Below are positions 36,429 to 47,570 of a stretch of DNA of 64,000 nt, one piece after another. The notes below the pieces were generated by a model. That model saw only the letters and a list, made by a program, of their open reading frames with translations, ran no database searches and was not told the origin of the DNA. Origin of the DNA: Hypomesus transpacificus. Lineage: Eukaryota > Chordata > Actinopteri > Osmeriformes > Osmeridae. Within the stretch, counting starts at the first letter, position 1; every line of letters begins with the position of its first letter. The position numbers and the translations under genes were made by a program. The stretch is taken from the NCBI RefSeq assembly GCF_021917145.1, contig NC_061074.1, positions 6,457,837 through 6,521,836 on the forward strand, in the 5' to 3' direction.

Positions 36429-37301
36429 CAGGGGTCGGGAACCATTTTACCTAGAAGAGCCAAACAAACACAATTTTTTAGATACATTTTTCAAAAGAGC
36501 CACAGCAAAGTTTACAGTCGTGTAAACTCGCATTCATAATTATACATTAATAAATTATGCTAATAGTTAAAACATAATTTGATCATCATGTTCAAGGGTA
36601 TATTTTCAGTCAACATTTGAAAATTGTAGAGCCATTGAGCAGGGATTCTCAAATGGGGGGTACGCATACCCTATAGGGGTAGGCTACGTTTCGGTATTGT
36701 AGGGGGTACGTGAGATTTATATGAAAAATAGTATTAAAAAAATAGATACAAAATCATCCATGATCACAAAAATTATACTATAATATGTTTGACAAGAACA
36801 CTAGCTAGCTAACCAGCCATGTCATTGTCCCCAAATCATTATCAAGATTTTCATGAACAAAGTATCGGCTACTATTAGGCCTACTAGGCAGTATGTGTAG
36901 CGAGTTGTATAGCAAATGGATTGTGAGATGAAAGTCGACATATTCTCCAAACAGTAATTATAAGACAGTATGTTTAACAACCAGCCATGTCATTGTCCTC
37001 AATCAAACATGTTCGGGGCCAGTCAAGGGGTAGTTGAACTGCATGATCGTTTATTACATGTTTCTTTTTTGCAAATGTTTTTCATTTACAATGTTTACTA
37101 AATCCTGAAGGTACATCACTATATCGTAGTCATAGGCTTTATTTCTATCTCAAATGTTTGGGGCCGGTCAGGGGGTACTTGGCTGATAAAAAAATTTAAA
37201 GGGGGTACATTATTGAAAAAAGATTGAGAAGCACTTATATAGAGTATACAATCCTGAAAAGAAACAAATATGGCTCACGAGCCATAGGTTCCCGACCCCT
37301 G
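36429..37301. mobile_element. Non-autonomous hAT element, 8-bp target duplication
   Basis: The ends are CAGGGGTCGGGAACC and its exact inverse GGTTCCCGACCCCTG. CTTTACAT flanks both sides (36421-36428 and 37302-37309), a perfect eight-base duplication diagnostic of hAT. The subterminal AGAGCCAAACAAAC and ATGGCTCACGAGCCAT are like Charlie-type hATs. No transposase is present. A second hAT is nested inside. Confidence 0.92.
36640..37236. mobile_element. Nested hAT-Charlie-like element
   Basis: The left end CAGGGATTCTCAA and the right end TTGAGAAGCACTT form an imperfect inverted repeat of the CAGTGNTTCTCAA type. The adjoining octamers CCATTGAG and ATATAGAG match at five of eight bases, an eroded target duplication. 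Internal GGGGGTAC motifs and a repeated AACCAGCCATGTCATTGTCC are present. No coding capacity is seen. Confidence 0.65.
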
Positions 37302-37719
37302 CTTTACATGGTGTGGCACTGCAGTGACCTGTTCATGACTGATAAGGTAGATAAACTCAGGGGAGATAACAGAGTTAATGACTGTGAGTGAGGTAAGGGA
37401 AGCACATTCTGTTCCAGCCATCTCCTTTGGCGAGGCGAGCCTTCCTTTCTTGGTTTATTTAGTGAATCCACTGTCAATCACACGTAAACTGGTGCAAAGC
37501 ATGGAAGTTCAGACAAGAATTGGGGGTGCTGTTTCTCATATTTGAATTTATTTGATAATCTTACCTATTGCAGTTTGAATATAATTTAATTGCATGCCAA
37601 TTCCAATATAGTTATATGGTAGTTATTGTATCATTAAAATAAAATGTTACCTTTATAATGGACATAATTAGCTGGACAGTGCTTGAGAAGTCTTATTGAG
37701 AAAAGGCTTATAGAGTCCA

Positions 37720-37742
37720 GGGGGGGGGGGGGGGGGGGGGGG
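37720..37742. repeat. 23-base poly-G run
   Basis: Uninterrupted G homopolymer. Length is probably unreliable in both sequencing and replication. Confidence 0.9.
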
Positions 37743-40700
37743 TCGTGGCCAACACAGCATTTTACCAGTGCTTCGCAACTTCACAACTGGCTCTGGGACC
37801 AATCGTCACTCCTAATGCCTAAACCTCACAGCCAAGTGGGGAGAGTCTCAACACCGAGCTGTCCGTCGACAACTGAACTGAACTTGAACACTGCCGAAAA
37901 ATACAAACAGACCCATCTGACATCATCTAGTAGAAACTATTTTAATACAACATTAAAAATGATTTATATTCGATGTGTGCTAAGTTTACAGTAATAGATG
38001 CTTTTTACTTACAGAAGATAAAGTAGTTCAATTTAGGTAATCCTGTTTGTTTATTAGTTTTTTATGATGTATGCTATCCCAAAAATGTATTTATGGTTAA
38101 AATAACATGACATGGTTTACAAGAGCACAGATTCTACTTTGAACTAGCCTCTTAATTTTGCTCTCAGAGTGCACCAGATTGATGCGTTTAAATGTAATAC
38201 ATTTCCTTACAGGGGAGCATGCCCCGCCGTATCCTTCTCACCTTTTTTTTACCCCTGACCTGCATGCCTGACATTTACTGTGTGCAGCAGACCCCATTGG
38301 TGGAAACGTCTCCACACCCACAGAGATAGCCAGAAATCACACATGTGGCATCACACATGTGGCATCACACAGTCAGGACCTTGTGTTTCCATGTTAACAG
38401 GTCACTGTCAGTTCAGTAGATAAGGCCCAATAAAAAGAGTTCAAAAATGGTTCAGTTTAGCACAGTTGTGAAAAAGAGGTATAACAGGAAAAAACTAGAA
38501 AAGAATGGATGGCCTCAAATTTGAAGTTTTCAATAAAAATGATGACACAGGATCAAAAAGTACACTTTCAAATATAAATGTCTAAAAACTAGGTGTCTAT
38601 TGCCAATCCCCCAAAAGCTCTGTTGTCGAAGTCCTGTTTGTTTTAGGGTTCTTTGTTCAATGACTAGAAAAATATTACTTTATAGTAGTTCATCATATAT
38701 CTTTAATTAAGTTGATACTGAAACCAATTTTCTTTTTGTTTGAATTTGAAAGTGCAGAAATCACCTGTAACACAGTCTCCATGAGATAATGTCTAGGACG
38801 CCTCAGGGTTAGGGACCAAGAAAAGATGTGTTTTTCTCATGTTTAAAGAGGTCCCTATAAATTAAACTTATTAAACCCACTTTATGTACAAACAGTTTGT
38901 CCAATACTTTATTGACTGGATTTTATTCTCAAAAGCAATGGTGGCACACAAGGTTTTTAGCTAGCTGCCCACAGCGGTTGCACCTAGTGCAGCCCTTTAG
39001 CCGTGTTTGCATACAGAACTTAAAACATCATACGCCATTATAACCCCTTGGGTTTCGCATCGGTTCATTTCTTGGGAAACATTTCACATATCAGAACACA
39101 CCACAGGAAATGCTGTATTTGTTTGGCAATAAAGCTCCTTGTGTACTTGCTGGCTCCAACAGGGATGAAACAGCAGATATCTTTACTCTAAAAAGAATAA
39201 AGCTCCTTCTGTCCTTGCTGATTCATTAACAGGGAAAATGTATGACCTAATAAAAAATGTGATGCATTGCACTTGAAAACAAATGTTTCTCTATTTTTCT
39301 CTATTTATACAATGTTTTGGTTTAGCAACAGAAAATGTGTGAGCTAACTAGAGAGCACACAACCTTCCGTTTGCTTTTTTCCCTTCTGTTTTCCCCATCA
39401 ATAGACTCTGTTTCTTAGTTGCTGTGCAGCCGTTTCCTGAACTCTGCATGCTATGTTGGAAGGTGGGACAAAACCGCACACTGTTGGTATAGATTGTGCT
39501 GTATATAAAGTTCATGCAACGCTGCCAAATTTCAAACACAACCGAACTTTTAATCAAAGTTGATAACATTAACAATTTTTAAATCTGATTCATTTAGTAG
39601 ACACTTTTATCACAAGCAAAGTCAGAAACATGCCAATAGAAATCACAACAGAGGATAAAAGATCAGAAGTGCAGAGTTGGTGCAGAGTTCTACAGTATTT
39701 TGGTGGGAAAAAAGCCTAGATCTGTTTTTCCAAGCCACATTGATAAGTATGAAGCAAGGGTCTGATGGGTTAGTCATGTCAAAGATGGCTCTGATTGGGG
39801 ATGTGCAGATGAAGTGTTCTGATTGGAAACATGTTGGAAGTGTTCTGATTATGGTCAGGTGTACATTGTGTATAATACAGCATAGGTGGGCTCCCAAGGT
39901 CATTAGGAGTTTAATCAGTAGATTGACAACCATTATCCTTACAGAGATAAGAAATAGTAATTTGATTTAGTCCAATGCAATACCGCCCTTCCAGGTTCTA
40001 CGGTACTATCAGAGTCAAGTTACACAATGAATAAGGCAAGGTTCACACATCGTCATTCCTGATATCACACTGTAAGATTTCATAGTTGCATGCAGGTAGA
40101 CAGGTATGTGTGTAGCAGAGGTGGTTTGAGGCAGGTTCATGTAGTTGTCCTCTCTGAGGAATTACAGGAACACATCGTTATGGCTTGGTGGCTGGGGTTG
40201 AAAACTGGCAGGCTGTCTCATAAGACATACGTTCATCCCTAAAATCCTTTTTGCTGCGAGTAGTCTGGACACGTCTGATTCTCATTGTATCATGCTTTCA
40301 TCCATTCCAGGCCACTCCTGGAACAGCGGGACCTCAGTGGGGCAAACTTGTTTTTTGCAAGGACCGTGAGGTCGATGAGAGGGTGAATGAGGGTGAATGT
40401 CTAACTGGATCCTTGCAGTCCTCCCTCCACTGTACATCAGTACATTTTAGACTTTTTTAGATGTTGTTTCGAAGTATTGAAAGTGAAATTGAAGTTAGCA
40501 TTTACATATTAAAATCCCAACATTTCAAATTTCACCTTATTACCTTCACATTATCTTACAGCACCAGTGTCCCCCTGGAGAAATACTGAAAACGTCTGTC
40601 CTTGCCAGACTATGCATCCAGATTAATCTTGTCTTCTCGTGTCACAATAAATCACACGATCCATAATAATTTGTTTATTCTGTAGGCTTTTAAGGTGCAG

Positions 40701-41125
40701 TATTCTGCCAAAGCTTGTTTGTGCGTAGATATCAGTTGGAACAGATTCAGAAAAGATTGCAAAGATACTGAGACAAAAAACAAACAGACAAGACTCAGAG
40801 CTGGATGTCCGTGTGTGATCTTTCAGACATTTATATATTAGAGCAATACGAGCACACTAGTCTAACACTGGTTACCCTTTTCTGGCACTTTCAACAGAGA
40901 TCACCAGTTAGCTTGTTTCTGTGAACAAGCACTCCATCCAAAAATACAAAAATAAAGCTCTGTGCCCTTATGAACATCTGCATGCATGTAGATTGTGTTT
41001 CAGGGAAATAATTTATGGCAATTGTTCTTGTTGAAACAATTACTGAAATTAAAATCTTGGTTACTGAACAACAGAGCAAACGGCAAAAATACACAAGAGC
41101 ATTGCATCGGGCATCCGACATTAGT

Positions 41126-41165
41126 ACAGTACAGTACAGTGTAGTACAGTGCAGTACAGTACAGC
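41126..41165. repeat. (ACAGT)n microsatellite
   Basis: About eight units of AGTAC/ACAGT with a few changes. Confidence 0.85.
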
Positions 41166-42293
41166 ATATTGCTGTTTGATGTCATCTCACAGGAAATTGA
41201 AGAGCATCAGCAGAAAGAAATGTCTGGGACAGGGCCACCAGATCTGTTGAAAACAACCAAGACAAAAACCCTTCCTCTCAGGTCAGCTCTCACCTAACAT
41301 GACTGGGTGGGGAAGGACATTTCTGTACACAGGTGTTCCCAACTGTCATTTTTTATCTGCGATTACTCCGTATAGAGAGGGTTAGGAAGGTTGGATTTTT
41401 AGAACTTCATTCTGCCTAGATCAGGATGACCAATCCCCAGCCTGCTTTTTCACTCCCTCTAGTGGCTGTTAAAGGAATGACCCTGAGCAGCTCTACTGTC
41501 TGCTTCCGCTAGCTGAGGCTAGCAGAAGCATCTGGTCAGAAGAACATGCTCACGGAAAAGCCAAGAAAGCCCAACATCAAGTGTTCTAGCAGATTAACAC
41601 TGTCAGTGGTCAACGGACTGAAAACAGAGGATAGTGCAGACGACCAGGGTCCGACCAGAGGGATTTGTGGGGTGTTACTCGTGATCATGAATCAAACCAC
41701 CATGAGGATTCAATCTACATGTTACTAAAGTGAACACAACTACATGACGACAGAACTGTCCTACATGGGTAACATTGGGGTAATAAATTAAGGTTTAGAC
41801 TACTAAATTCAAGTGTGGACATCTGAAGCAGGCAGATGGGAGGAGACACACTAAATAGGAAGAGGGAGACTCCTTCATCATCATCAACATTATAATTGGC
41901 ATCATAGCAAACCTAGACTGCAGGAAGTAATAAGAGCAGACACAGGGACATCTCAGAGAGGATTAAAGTTGAACGCGGTTATGGTCTGTCTGGGGTCCCG
42001 ACTTGTGTTCGGTCTACAGTCCAGCTCCACGAACAAGATGAGTGACATTTTAGAGAAGAAGCAGACTACTCTCCAATCCATAACTTAAGCACCAGAAATA
42101 GGATCTCAAATCGTCCATCAACATGAATTACAATTAACACGCTTGTGAATCACTGTCATATTGTCAAAAATGATATATTTATAGAATTTACATAAAATCC
42201 CTTGAATGTTTACAATCAAAAACAAGACTCCTGCCCTTGTCAGTGGTCAGGGTAGCCCTGCTCCTTCCCTTCCCCCCAGCCTCAGTCCAGTAC

Positions 42294-45200
42294 TCATTTG
42301 CTCCACAGCAGAGCTATAGCTTTGCAGATGCCCACGTCGTTGTAGTTGAAGTAGCAGAGGCCAGCGAAGGTGACGGTGGACAGAAGAAAGAGCCCAGTGT
42401 TGGCAAGCTTGATCTTGGTGTCTCCGTGGACGTAGTCTGTCAACACCTGGCCAATCCCCCTGTACAGGAGAGAACACAGCAGAGCAGGTGAGAGGCTGAG
42501 CGAGGCTGAGCGAGGCTGAGCGAGGCTGAGCGAGGCTGAGCGAGGCTGAGCGAGGCTGAGCGAGGCTGAGAGCAGGGAGACAGGTACAAGACTCAACACA
42601 ACTATACACTCCAAAGTCCAGGGCCAGCAGATCAGCTTAACCGACCTTGATGAAACCTAAGCAGTTTCAGCTGATACTTAGATCACACCAGGGGTGTGTG
42701 ACCACGTAGTCAAAGCCTTCCTTGAGCAAATCCTTCACCCCCCCTTCCCTAACCCCTCCTACCACCCCACCTTCTACATGCCCCAGTCCACCTCCCACCC
42801 CCTCCCTTCACCCCCTGTCCCATAGCGCTCTCATGCTCCAGACACACTGATGGTGAGTGCAGGTGATGGCATGGCTGGGTTAGAGGACCATGTGGGCCCT
42901 GGCCCTCCCCCCAGTCAAATCAAATCAAATCAAATTTATTTGTATAGCCCTTTTTACACGCAAGCATGTCACAGAGGGCTTCACATGCGCCCATAGAACT
43001 GCCCCTCAACCAACCTAAACCCTCAAGGAAGACAAGGAAAAACTCCCAGAAAAACTCCCACCGGGAGAAAAAATGGAATAAACATTGGGGGTTAACACCC
43101 AGTGACAGGGTGTCAACCCCCACATGACCGGGGTCCTCCGCCGCAGCCACAGCTTCTCAACCGGAACAGAGTGACAGCAGCACACACCACCGAGACACTA
43201 AGTCCCCACATCAGCCCACTCAGCCAGCAGATGGGGGCAATCTGGAGCCTCTTGGAACCCAAGCAGCCAATCAAACAGGCTCCAACACAGTTATGTGAAA
43301 TGAAGCAATCTTAACTCCTCAGTTAACAAGGCTTTCTGGTGAAGCAGCAGGTCTGCACCATCAACAGACACCTCTTCCTACTGCTAACCCATCAGAATAA
43401 TCGCTCATAACACAAGCCTAGCCCCAAAAGAGAGGTGTAAGTGTGTTTATGCATGTGTGTGTCCTAGATGTCAGGGGCAGGTTTCTCCAGGCTAGGTCAG
43501 CTCGATGGCCTTAACCAGGACACCCCTTAAACTGGGTCAAAGCATGATTAAGATGAGGATGGTTCAGAGTGAGTCTCACCAGTGTCCGTGCAGGGTGAGG
43601 GCGGCGGCCAGGGAGTAGTCTATGGTGGGGACAGGATAGTAGTAGGCCATGGGGCCCATGGCCAGCAATAGGATGCTCACCACACGCTCACCTGTCCAGT
43701 GAAGAGATGCCGCTTTGGAACCAGAGCCCGCTGAGGAGAGAAACACAACATCTTAGACCATAAACACTCCATGGTAGACCTTCAAAAACATCTTATTACT
43801 AACTACCAAAAATAACTTAAAACATTAACAGGCACAATTTACTTCACCAGGGAAGTGGACATAATTACTGGGTCAGTGTCTGGCTGGTTACACTGATAAG
43901 AGACCCTTCTACATATTGTCAAGAGACTGTATAAAGTCTAAAAGGTTGCATTTGTCATTTCAAGTCTGGCAAAATGATTGCCTTGTGCCTGATAATAAAC
44001 CTGGCTGAATCCTTTCCCACCAGCCACTAGGGGCACCATTTTTAACCCAAATGGCCAAACAGCATGCCATGCCAGAGCAGCAGTGGGGTCAACATATCAC
44101 TACAGCTAAAAGCAGGGCAAGGCCAGCAGCCAACATAACTTAACTGTAAATAAACAAGTGTACCCATCTCTACAGGCCTGAGTACCTCACCCCTGTGGGT
44201 CTCACGGCCCCTTGCCCTGGGCCACAGCTACTACGTAGGCTATTGCCTCAACACAGGAGCTTGTGTTTGAATACAGCCTGGCCCATTTCCTATGCCTCCT
44301 GTCACTATCTCTATTGAATAAAGCCAAAAAGAGCCCCTACAAAATATTTTAAAAATCTGATAATATCAGACCAGTCTCAACTTACATCCCTTTGCTTTGA
44401 GCCTCAGCCAAATTACATTTATATATGTTTCAGTAATTCAGTATATACTTTTATCCAAAGCAACATACAATCAGTTACCCTATCAGACTTGTCACAGTTC
44501 AACCCTCTCACACCCCCTTTCCCCTTAGTTACACAATTACACCTGTGTTACCTCAAAAGGCTTCTACAGACTTTGACCAATTTCAACAGATCAACATCAG
44601 TAGCAATCATATTCATATGATCTTTCCTTTTATTCCTGGGGAGTGAGATACATAGCTATTGCATAATAGGGACAGACAGACAGACTGACAGGAAGACAGA
44701 CAGGAAGGCAGACAGACAGACCGTAAAGCGAGGGTGAGGCGTGGAGCCTGGCTGTGAGAAGCAGGGGCTGCTGATGTTCATGCTCCTTCTTCTGAGACAC
44801 CAGGGGTCTAGCGAGGAGAGAACTCCGGTAGAACAGAGCTGGGGAGAGAACAAAACCACTCAAATTCAAATCCTTTATTCTACAACAGAGCAGCAGAGCA
44901 TGTGCAGCGCATGTCCACTCTAAGCCATGTTGGATTCATTACTCAAGTATGAGAAAATGTGCTTGTTTATCTAACTATAGGACAGTTTTTGGATGGTTGA
45001 TGAAAGGAGTTTGGTTGAGAGTAGCTAATTTAAAACCCTTGTGGCCTCATTTGATGACATACCAACAAGGTCATATAAGGTAACGCAGCTAGGTCTGTTT
45101 TAGTTCCCGCGTAAACAGTTCAGACTTTGCAAGCAAATAATATTACGTCATACAATGTCTTTTGGTCAGTTCATTATCACTTCTACATTATACTGATAGT

Positions 45201-45942
45201 TTATCGCACTGAATGTAAAATACTTGTATTCGGGCTTTGCAACAGCAACATACATGCAATAAAGTAAGGTAATCTCTACGATGGATAGCTTGCATGCTTG
45301 GGTACTTAAAGAAAAGGCTTGTATGTCTGTCTCGACAGCATCAGTAGTATCAGTGAAAATCAGCGTTCGTTTTTTGTGGGTCATAACGTGGTTTTTGCTT
45401 GGTTGCTTTAGCGCAATGAGAGTGATCTCCCAGCTGTCTTTTACTACTTGCCCCAAACACAATCCAAGGAACTATGGTCCATTAACGGCTGAGCTATTTG
45501 AGCTAGACTAGCTTTAATCAGGGGTTAGAGGTACATGAGCGATGACGTCACGTCCCACCTCAATTGACTCCTCTCACAGTCACACCGCTTGGTGATGTCG
45601 AATCAGTGGGCCTGTACAAAGCACAGGTACTAGACGCACGCTTTGATTCAGCTTAACAGATATAGCAAACGATAATTATTTTTGTCATAGAAAGATTGGC
45701 CAGCAACATTACAAGCCAGCATACTTTAATGAGCATATTATTAATCACCGCTACGAACTCGAAGTCAGTGCGAAAGACATTAAGGCAGCTAAAATAAGAA
45801 CTCCATATAGACCTAAATCGGACAACTGTAACAAACGGAATAATTGGCACAATCAAAAAAGGAACAGTGTTAGCTACAAAGAAAGACACCTACGTTTGAC
45901 TCCTCTGTGGCAGACAGAACTTATCCTGACGATGGCCGCCAT
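42294..45942 (-). CDS. sdhd: Succinate dehydrogenase subunit D (complex II membrane anchor)
   Basis: SDHD, with SDHC, anchors complex II in the inner mitochondrial membrane and forms the haem b and ubiquinone sites. Four exons: 45894-45942, 44722-44838, 43580-43730 and 42294-42459. They total 483 nt, or 160 residues, against 159 in human. Recognised segments include [65 protein letters not shown] and the terminal ALLWSK. The conserved SLHWT histidine and the TDYVHG region near the quinone site are present. Exon 1 plus exon 2 form a basic, low-acid mitochondrial leader. The exon 2 donor is the poor ACG|GTCTGT inside a (GTCT)n tract, but phase requires it. The gene is head to head with timm8b, as in human. 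Confidence 0.94.
42490..42570. repeat. 10-bp repeat GAGGCTGAGC, eight copies
   Basis: Perfect tandem copies lie in sdhd intron 3, about 30 bases from the exon 4 acceptor. On the minus strand each unit reads GCTCAGCCTC and so contains an acceptor-like CTCAG. Confidence 0.9.
42914..43320 (-). mobile_element. 3' end of a non-LTR element with (TTTGA)n tail
   Basis: On the minus strand the sequence runs through TTTTTCTCCCGGTGGGAG and TTCCTTGTCTTCCTTGAGGG to AGGGCTATACAAATAAATTTG and (TTTGA)n. This is a common teleost LINE/SINE 3' end. The CTATA(C/T)AAATAAA motif is shared with the LINE end near 58055-58070. The 5' limit is approximate. It lies in sdhd intron 3. Confidence 0.65.
44428..44468 (-). 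mobile_element. Degenerate L2/SINE tail relic
   Basis: On the minus strand it reads GCTTTGGATAAAAGTATATA, close to the tail hairpin of the LINE at 18918. The GGATA loop is kept but the 3' stem has decayed. It lies in sdhd intron 2. Confidence 0.45.
45543..45550. promoter_or_regulatory. Perfect CRE palindrome TGACGTCA
   Basis: Full cAMP-response/ATF site in sdhd intron 1, about 345 bases into the intron. Function is not shown; the match could be chance. Confidence 0.35.
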
Positions 45943-46471
45943 GACGATAAACTAACCAAGGTCACGAAGCGTTTACCCGGAAATAGTTCTTCCTCTCTGA
46001 CCAATGTGTCAAGATTTTAGATGCAAACATGATGGTTGAATCTGATTGCTTATACGTCAGATTTTCGAATGGTTTATGTTATATTACACTTGCCTGTCAC
46101 TCGTGTAAAACACACAAAAATGTCAATATATTATACAGCCCTTGCAAAGTCTATCTGAATAATATTTTCAGTAAGTTTTACAGTCGTGTACTTGTATGCA
46201 TGGTAACATCTTGACTCGGAGCAGTGTGTGACGTAAAATGTGTCAAAATATGCGGCAACTGCGCAGATAGACTCAAACGCGTAACATTCACAACATAGAC
46301 TGGGAATTGTTAAGGCAGGTGATCTGTAGATCACTGAAATTGTGTATGTCTCTGCGGTCTGCGGCACAGTGGTGGATATTTTTCCCTGTCTAAACACGCG
46401 TGTTGAAGGAGAAGGTCATTTAGTACTTTTACTGCTCGATAAACACAAGCTTACTTAGCAAACCCGACACC
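45943..46471. promoter_or_regulatory. Bidirectional promoter region of sdhd and timm8b
   Basis: Only 529 bases separate the two start codons, which face away from each other. CCCGGAAA, an ETS/NRF-2 (GABP) core, lies at 45976-45983. A CRE-like TGACGTAA lies at 46229-46236 and TGCGCA, an NRF-1 half-site, at 46260-46265. ETS and NRF-1 sites are characteristic of nuclear genes for mitochondrial proteins. There is no TATA box near either gene. Confidence 0.6.
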
Positions 46472-46897
46472 ATGGACGGATTTGATATGAATGCGTCTGA
46501 AAAGGCAGAGGCATCTGAGCTTCAGCGGATGATTGCTATCGAACAGCAGAAAGCACAGTTTCAGGCCCAGGTTAGCGTTGTTATCTTTGGTTGCTACAGT
46601 CTTGGTCTAATCGAACCTCATCTCGAGGATTGTCAGTTGCCTTATTCCAACGGCGCATATAACATATTTCTTGAATTGGATGCAATTTTCAGAGTGTTTA
46701 ACTACCAACGTGCCCCCCTTTTCTTCCAGGTGCACAACTTCACAGATGTCTGCTGGGACAAGTGCATGGATAGCCCGAGCTCCAAACTGGACTCTCGGAC
46801 TGAGACGTGCTTAGTGAGCTGTGTGGAACGCTTTATTGACACGACTCTGACCATTACCAACCGCTTCACGCAGATGGTTCAAAAGGGTGCACACTGA
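46472..46897 (+). CDS. timm8b: TIMM8B, small Tim chaperone of the mitochondrial intermembrane space
   Basis: Small Tim proteins form hexamers that escort hydrophobic precursors across the intermembrane space; TIMM8 pairs with TIMM13. Two exons, 46472-46570 and 46730-46897, give 88 residues. The twin CX3C motif is present (CWDKC ... CLVSC), with the preceding [13 protein letters not shown] and a C-terminal helix ending [10 protein letters not shown]. The 159-base intron is a multiple of three and has no in-frame stop, so unspliced RNA would encode a 141-residue version. An AATAAA follows at 47105-47110. TIMM8A is the alternative; the sdhd neighbour supports TIMM8B. Confidence 0.94.
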   Translation: MDGFDMNASEKAEASELQRMIAIEQQKAQFQAQVSVVIFGCYSLGLIEPHLEDCQLPYSNGAYNIFLELDAIFRVFNYQRAPLFFQVHNFTDVCWDKCMDSPSSKLDSRTETCLVSCVERFIDTTLTITNRFTQMVQKGAH

Positions 46898-47104
46898 TGA
46901 GCATCTGATAAGAAAGGACTCGAAGTAACGTTATCTAATAAGCCACACAACTTACTGAGACTGGAGAAAAACCCTTTGACATCCACGATACCCCAGCATC
47001 ACTTACTAATATAGAAGATTTAGTCTGATGGATACTGTCGTTTTGTTTTATATGTGGACTGGTTTCTGTATAAATAACTGACTTCAGTCTGCAGTCATTG
47101 CAGT

Positions 47105-47126
47105 AATAAAAAGATGCAGTTTTATT
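47105..47126. terminator. Opposed polyadenylation signals of timm8b and the oxidase gene
   Basis: AATAAA on the plus strand (47105-47110) and TTTATT, that is AATAAA on the minus strand (47121-47126), lie ten bases apart. They face each other at the junction of the convergent genes. A minus-strand ATTAAA near 47368 is an alternative for the oxidase. Confidence 0.55.
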
Positions 47127-47570
47127 AACAATTGTATTAAACTATTCTTGTTCATAGTACATTGAGTAGGATCATTACACTGTTATAAACTGAGTACCAA
47201 CTGGCTATGATTAAACAAGTTGTATAAAAAGTTATCCCATATACATAAAAACAAACCAGCAATACTTTTGTCAAAAGATGATACAAAACATCATTTTTTT
47301 GTGATCTTAACCACTTCCTTAAATACGACTATGCATGCCTGGGTATAGCAGAGTATTCGTTAGGCATTTAATGTGGCTAAACCATTGTGATTGTCATCTG
47401 GTCAAGAAACCCATTTGGTCACTAACCTTGCAAACCACAATACACATAGAGCCAAACTTCACTCTTGTCTCACAGCCAGTCACACTCTTTCTTGTATTGA
47501 CAGTTTGCCTACACTATCTCAAGCATCCTCCCCCAGCAGATGAAAAACATCACAGCCGATTCTTCCCCCA

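Larger units (their letters stand above)
37302..42293. other. Gene-free intergenic region between bco2 and sdhd
   Basis: No exon of a recognisable protein is seen. Contents: a 23-G homopolymer at 37720-37742, a degenerate L2-type tail on the minus strand near 39586-39625 (GATAAAAGTGTCTACTAAAT), and an ACAGT repeat at 41126-41165. Open frames up to about 100 codons near 37683, 39643-39970 and 40251 lack any recognisable features. The sdhd 3' UTR must start at its right edge; its end was not located. Confidence 0.55.

Noticed and set aside
39643..39970. Opposed ORFs of about 96 codons
   Set aside because: No recognisable domain, composition looks non-coding, and the frames mirror each other on both strands.
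46472..46897. Single-exon 141-residue protein
   Set aside because: Residues 34-86 are intron sequence with a clear CAG|GTTAGC donor and TTCTTCCAG acceptor; removing them gives a normal TIMM8B.
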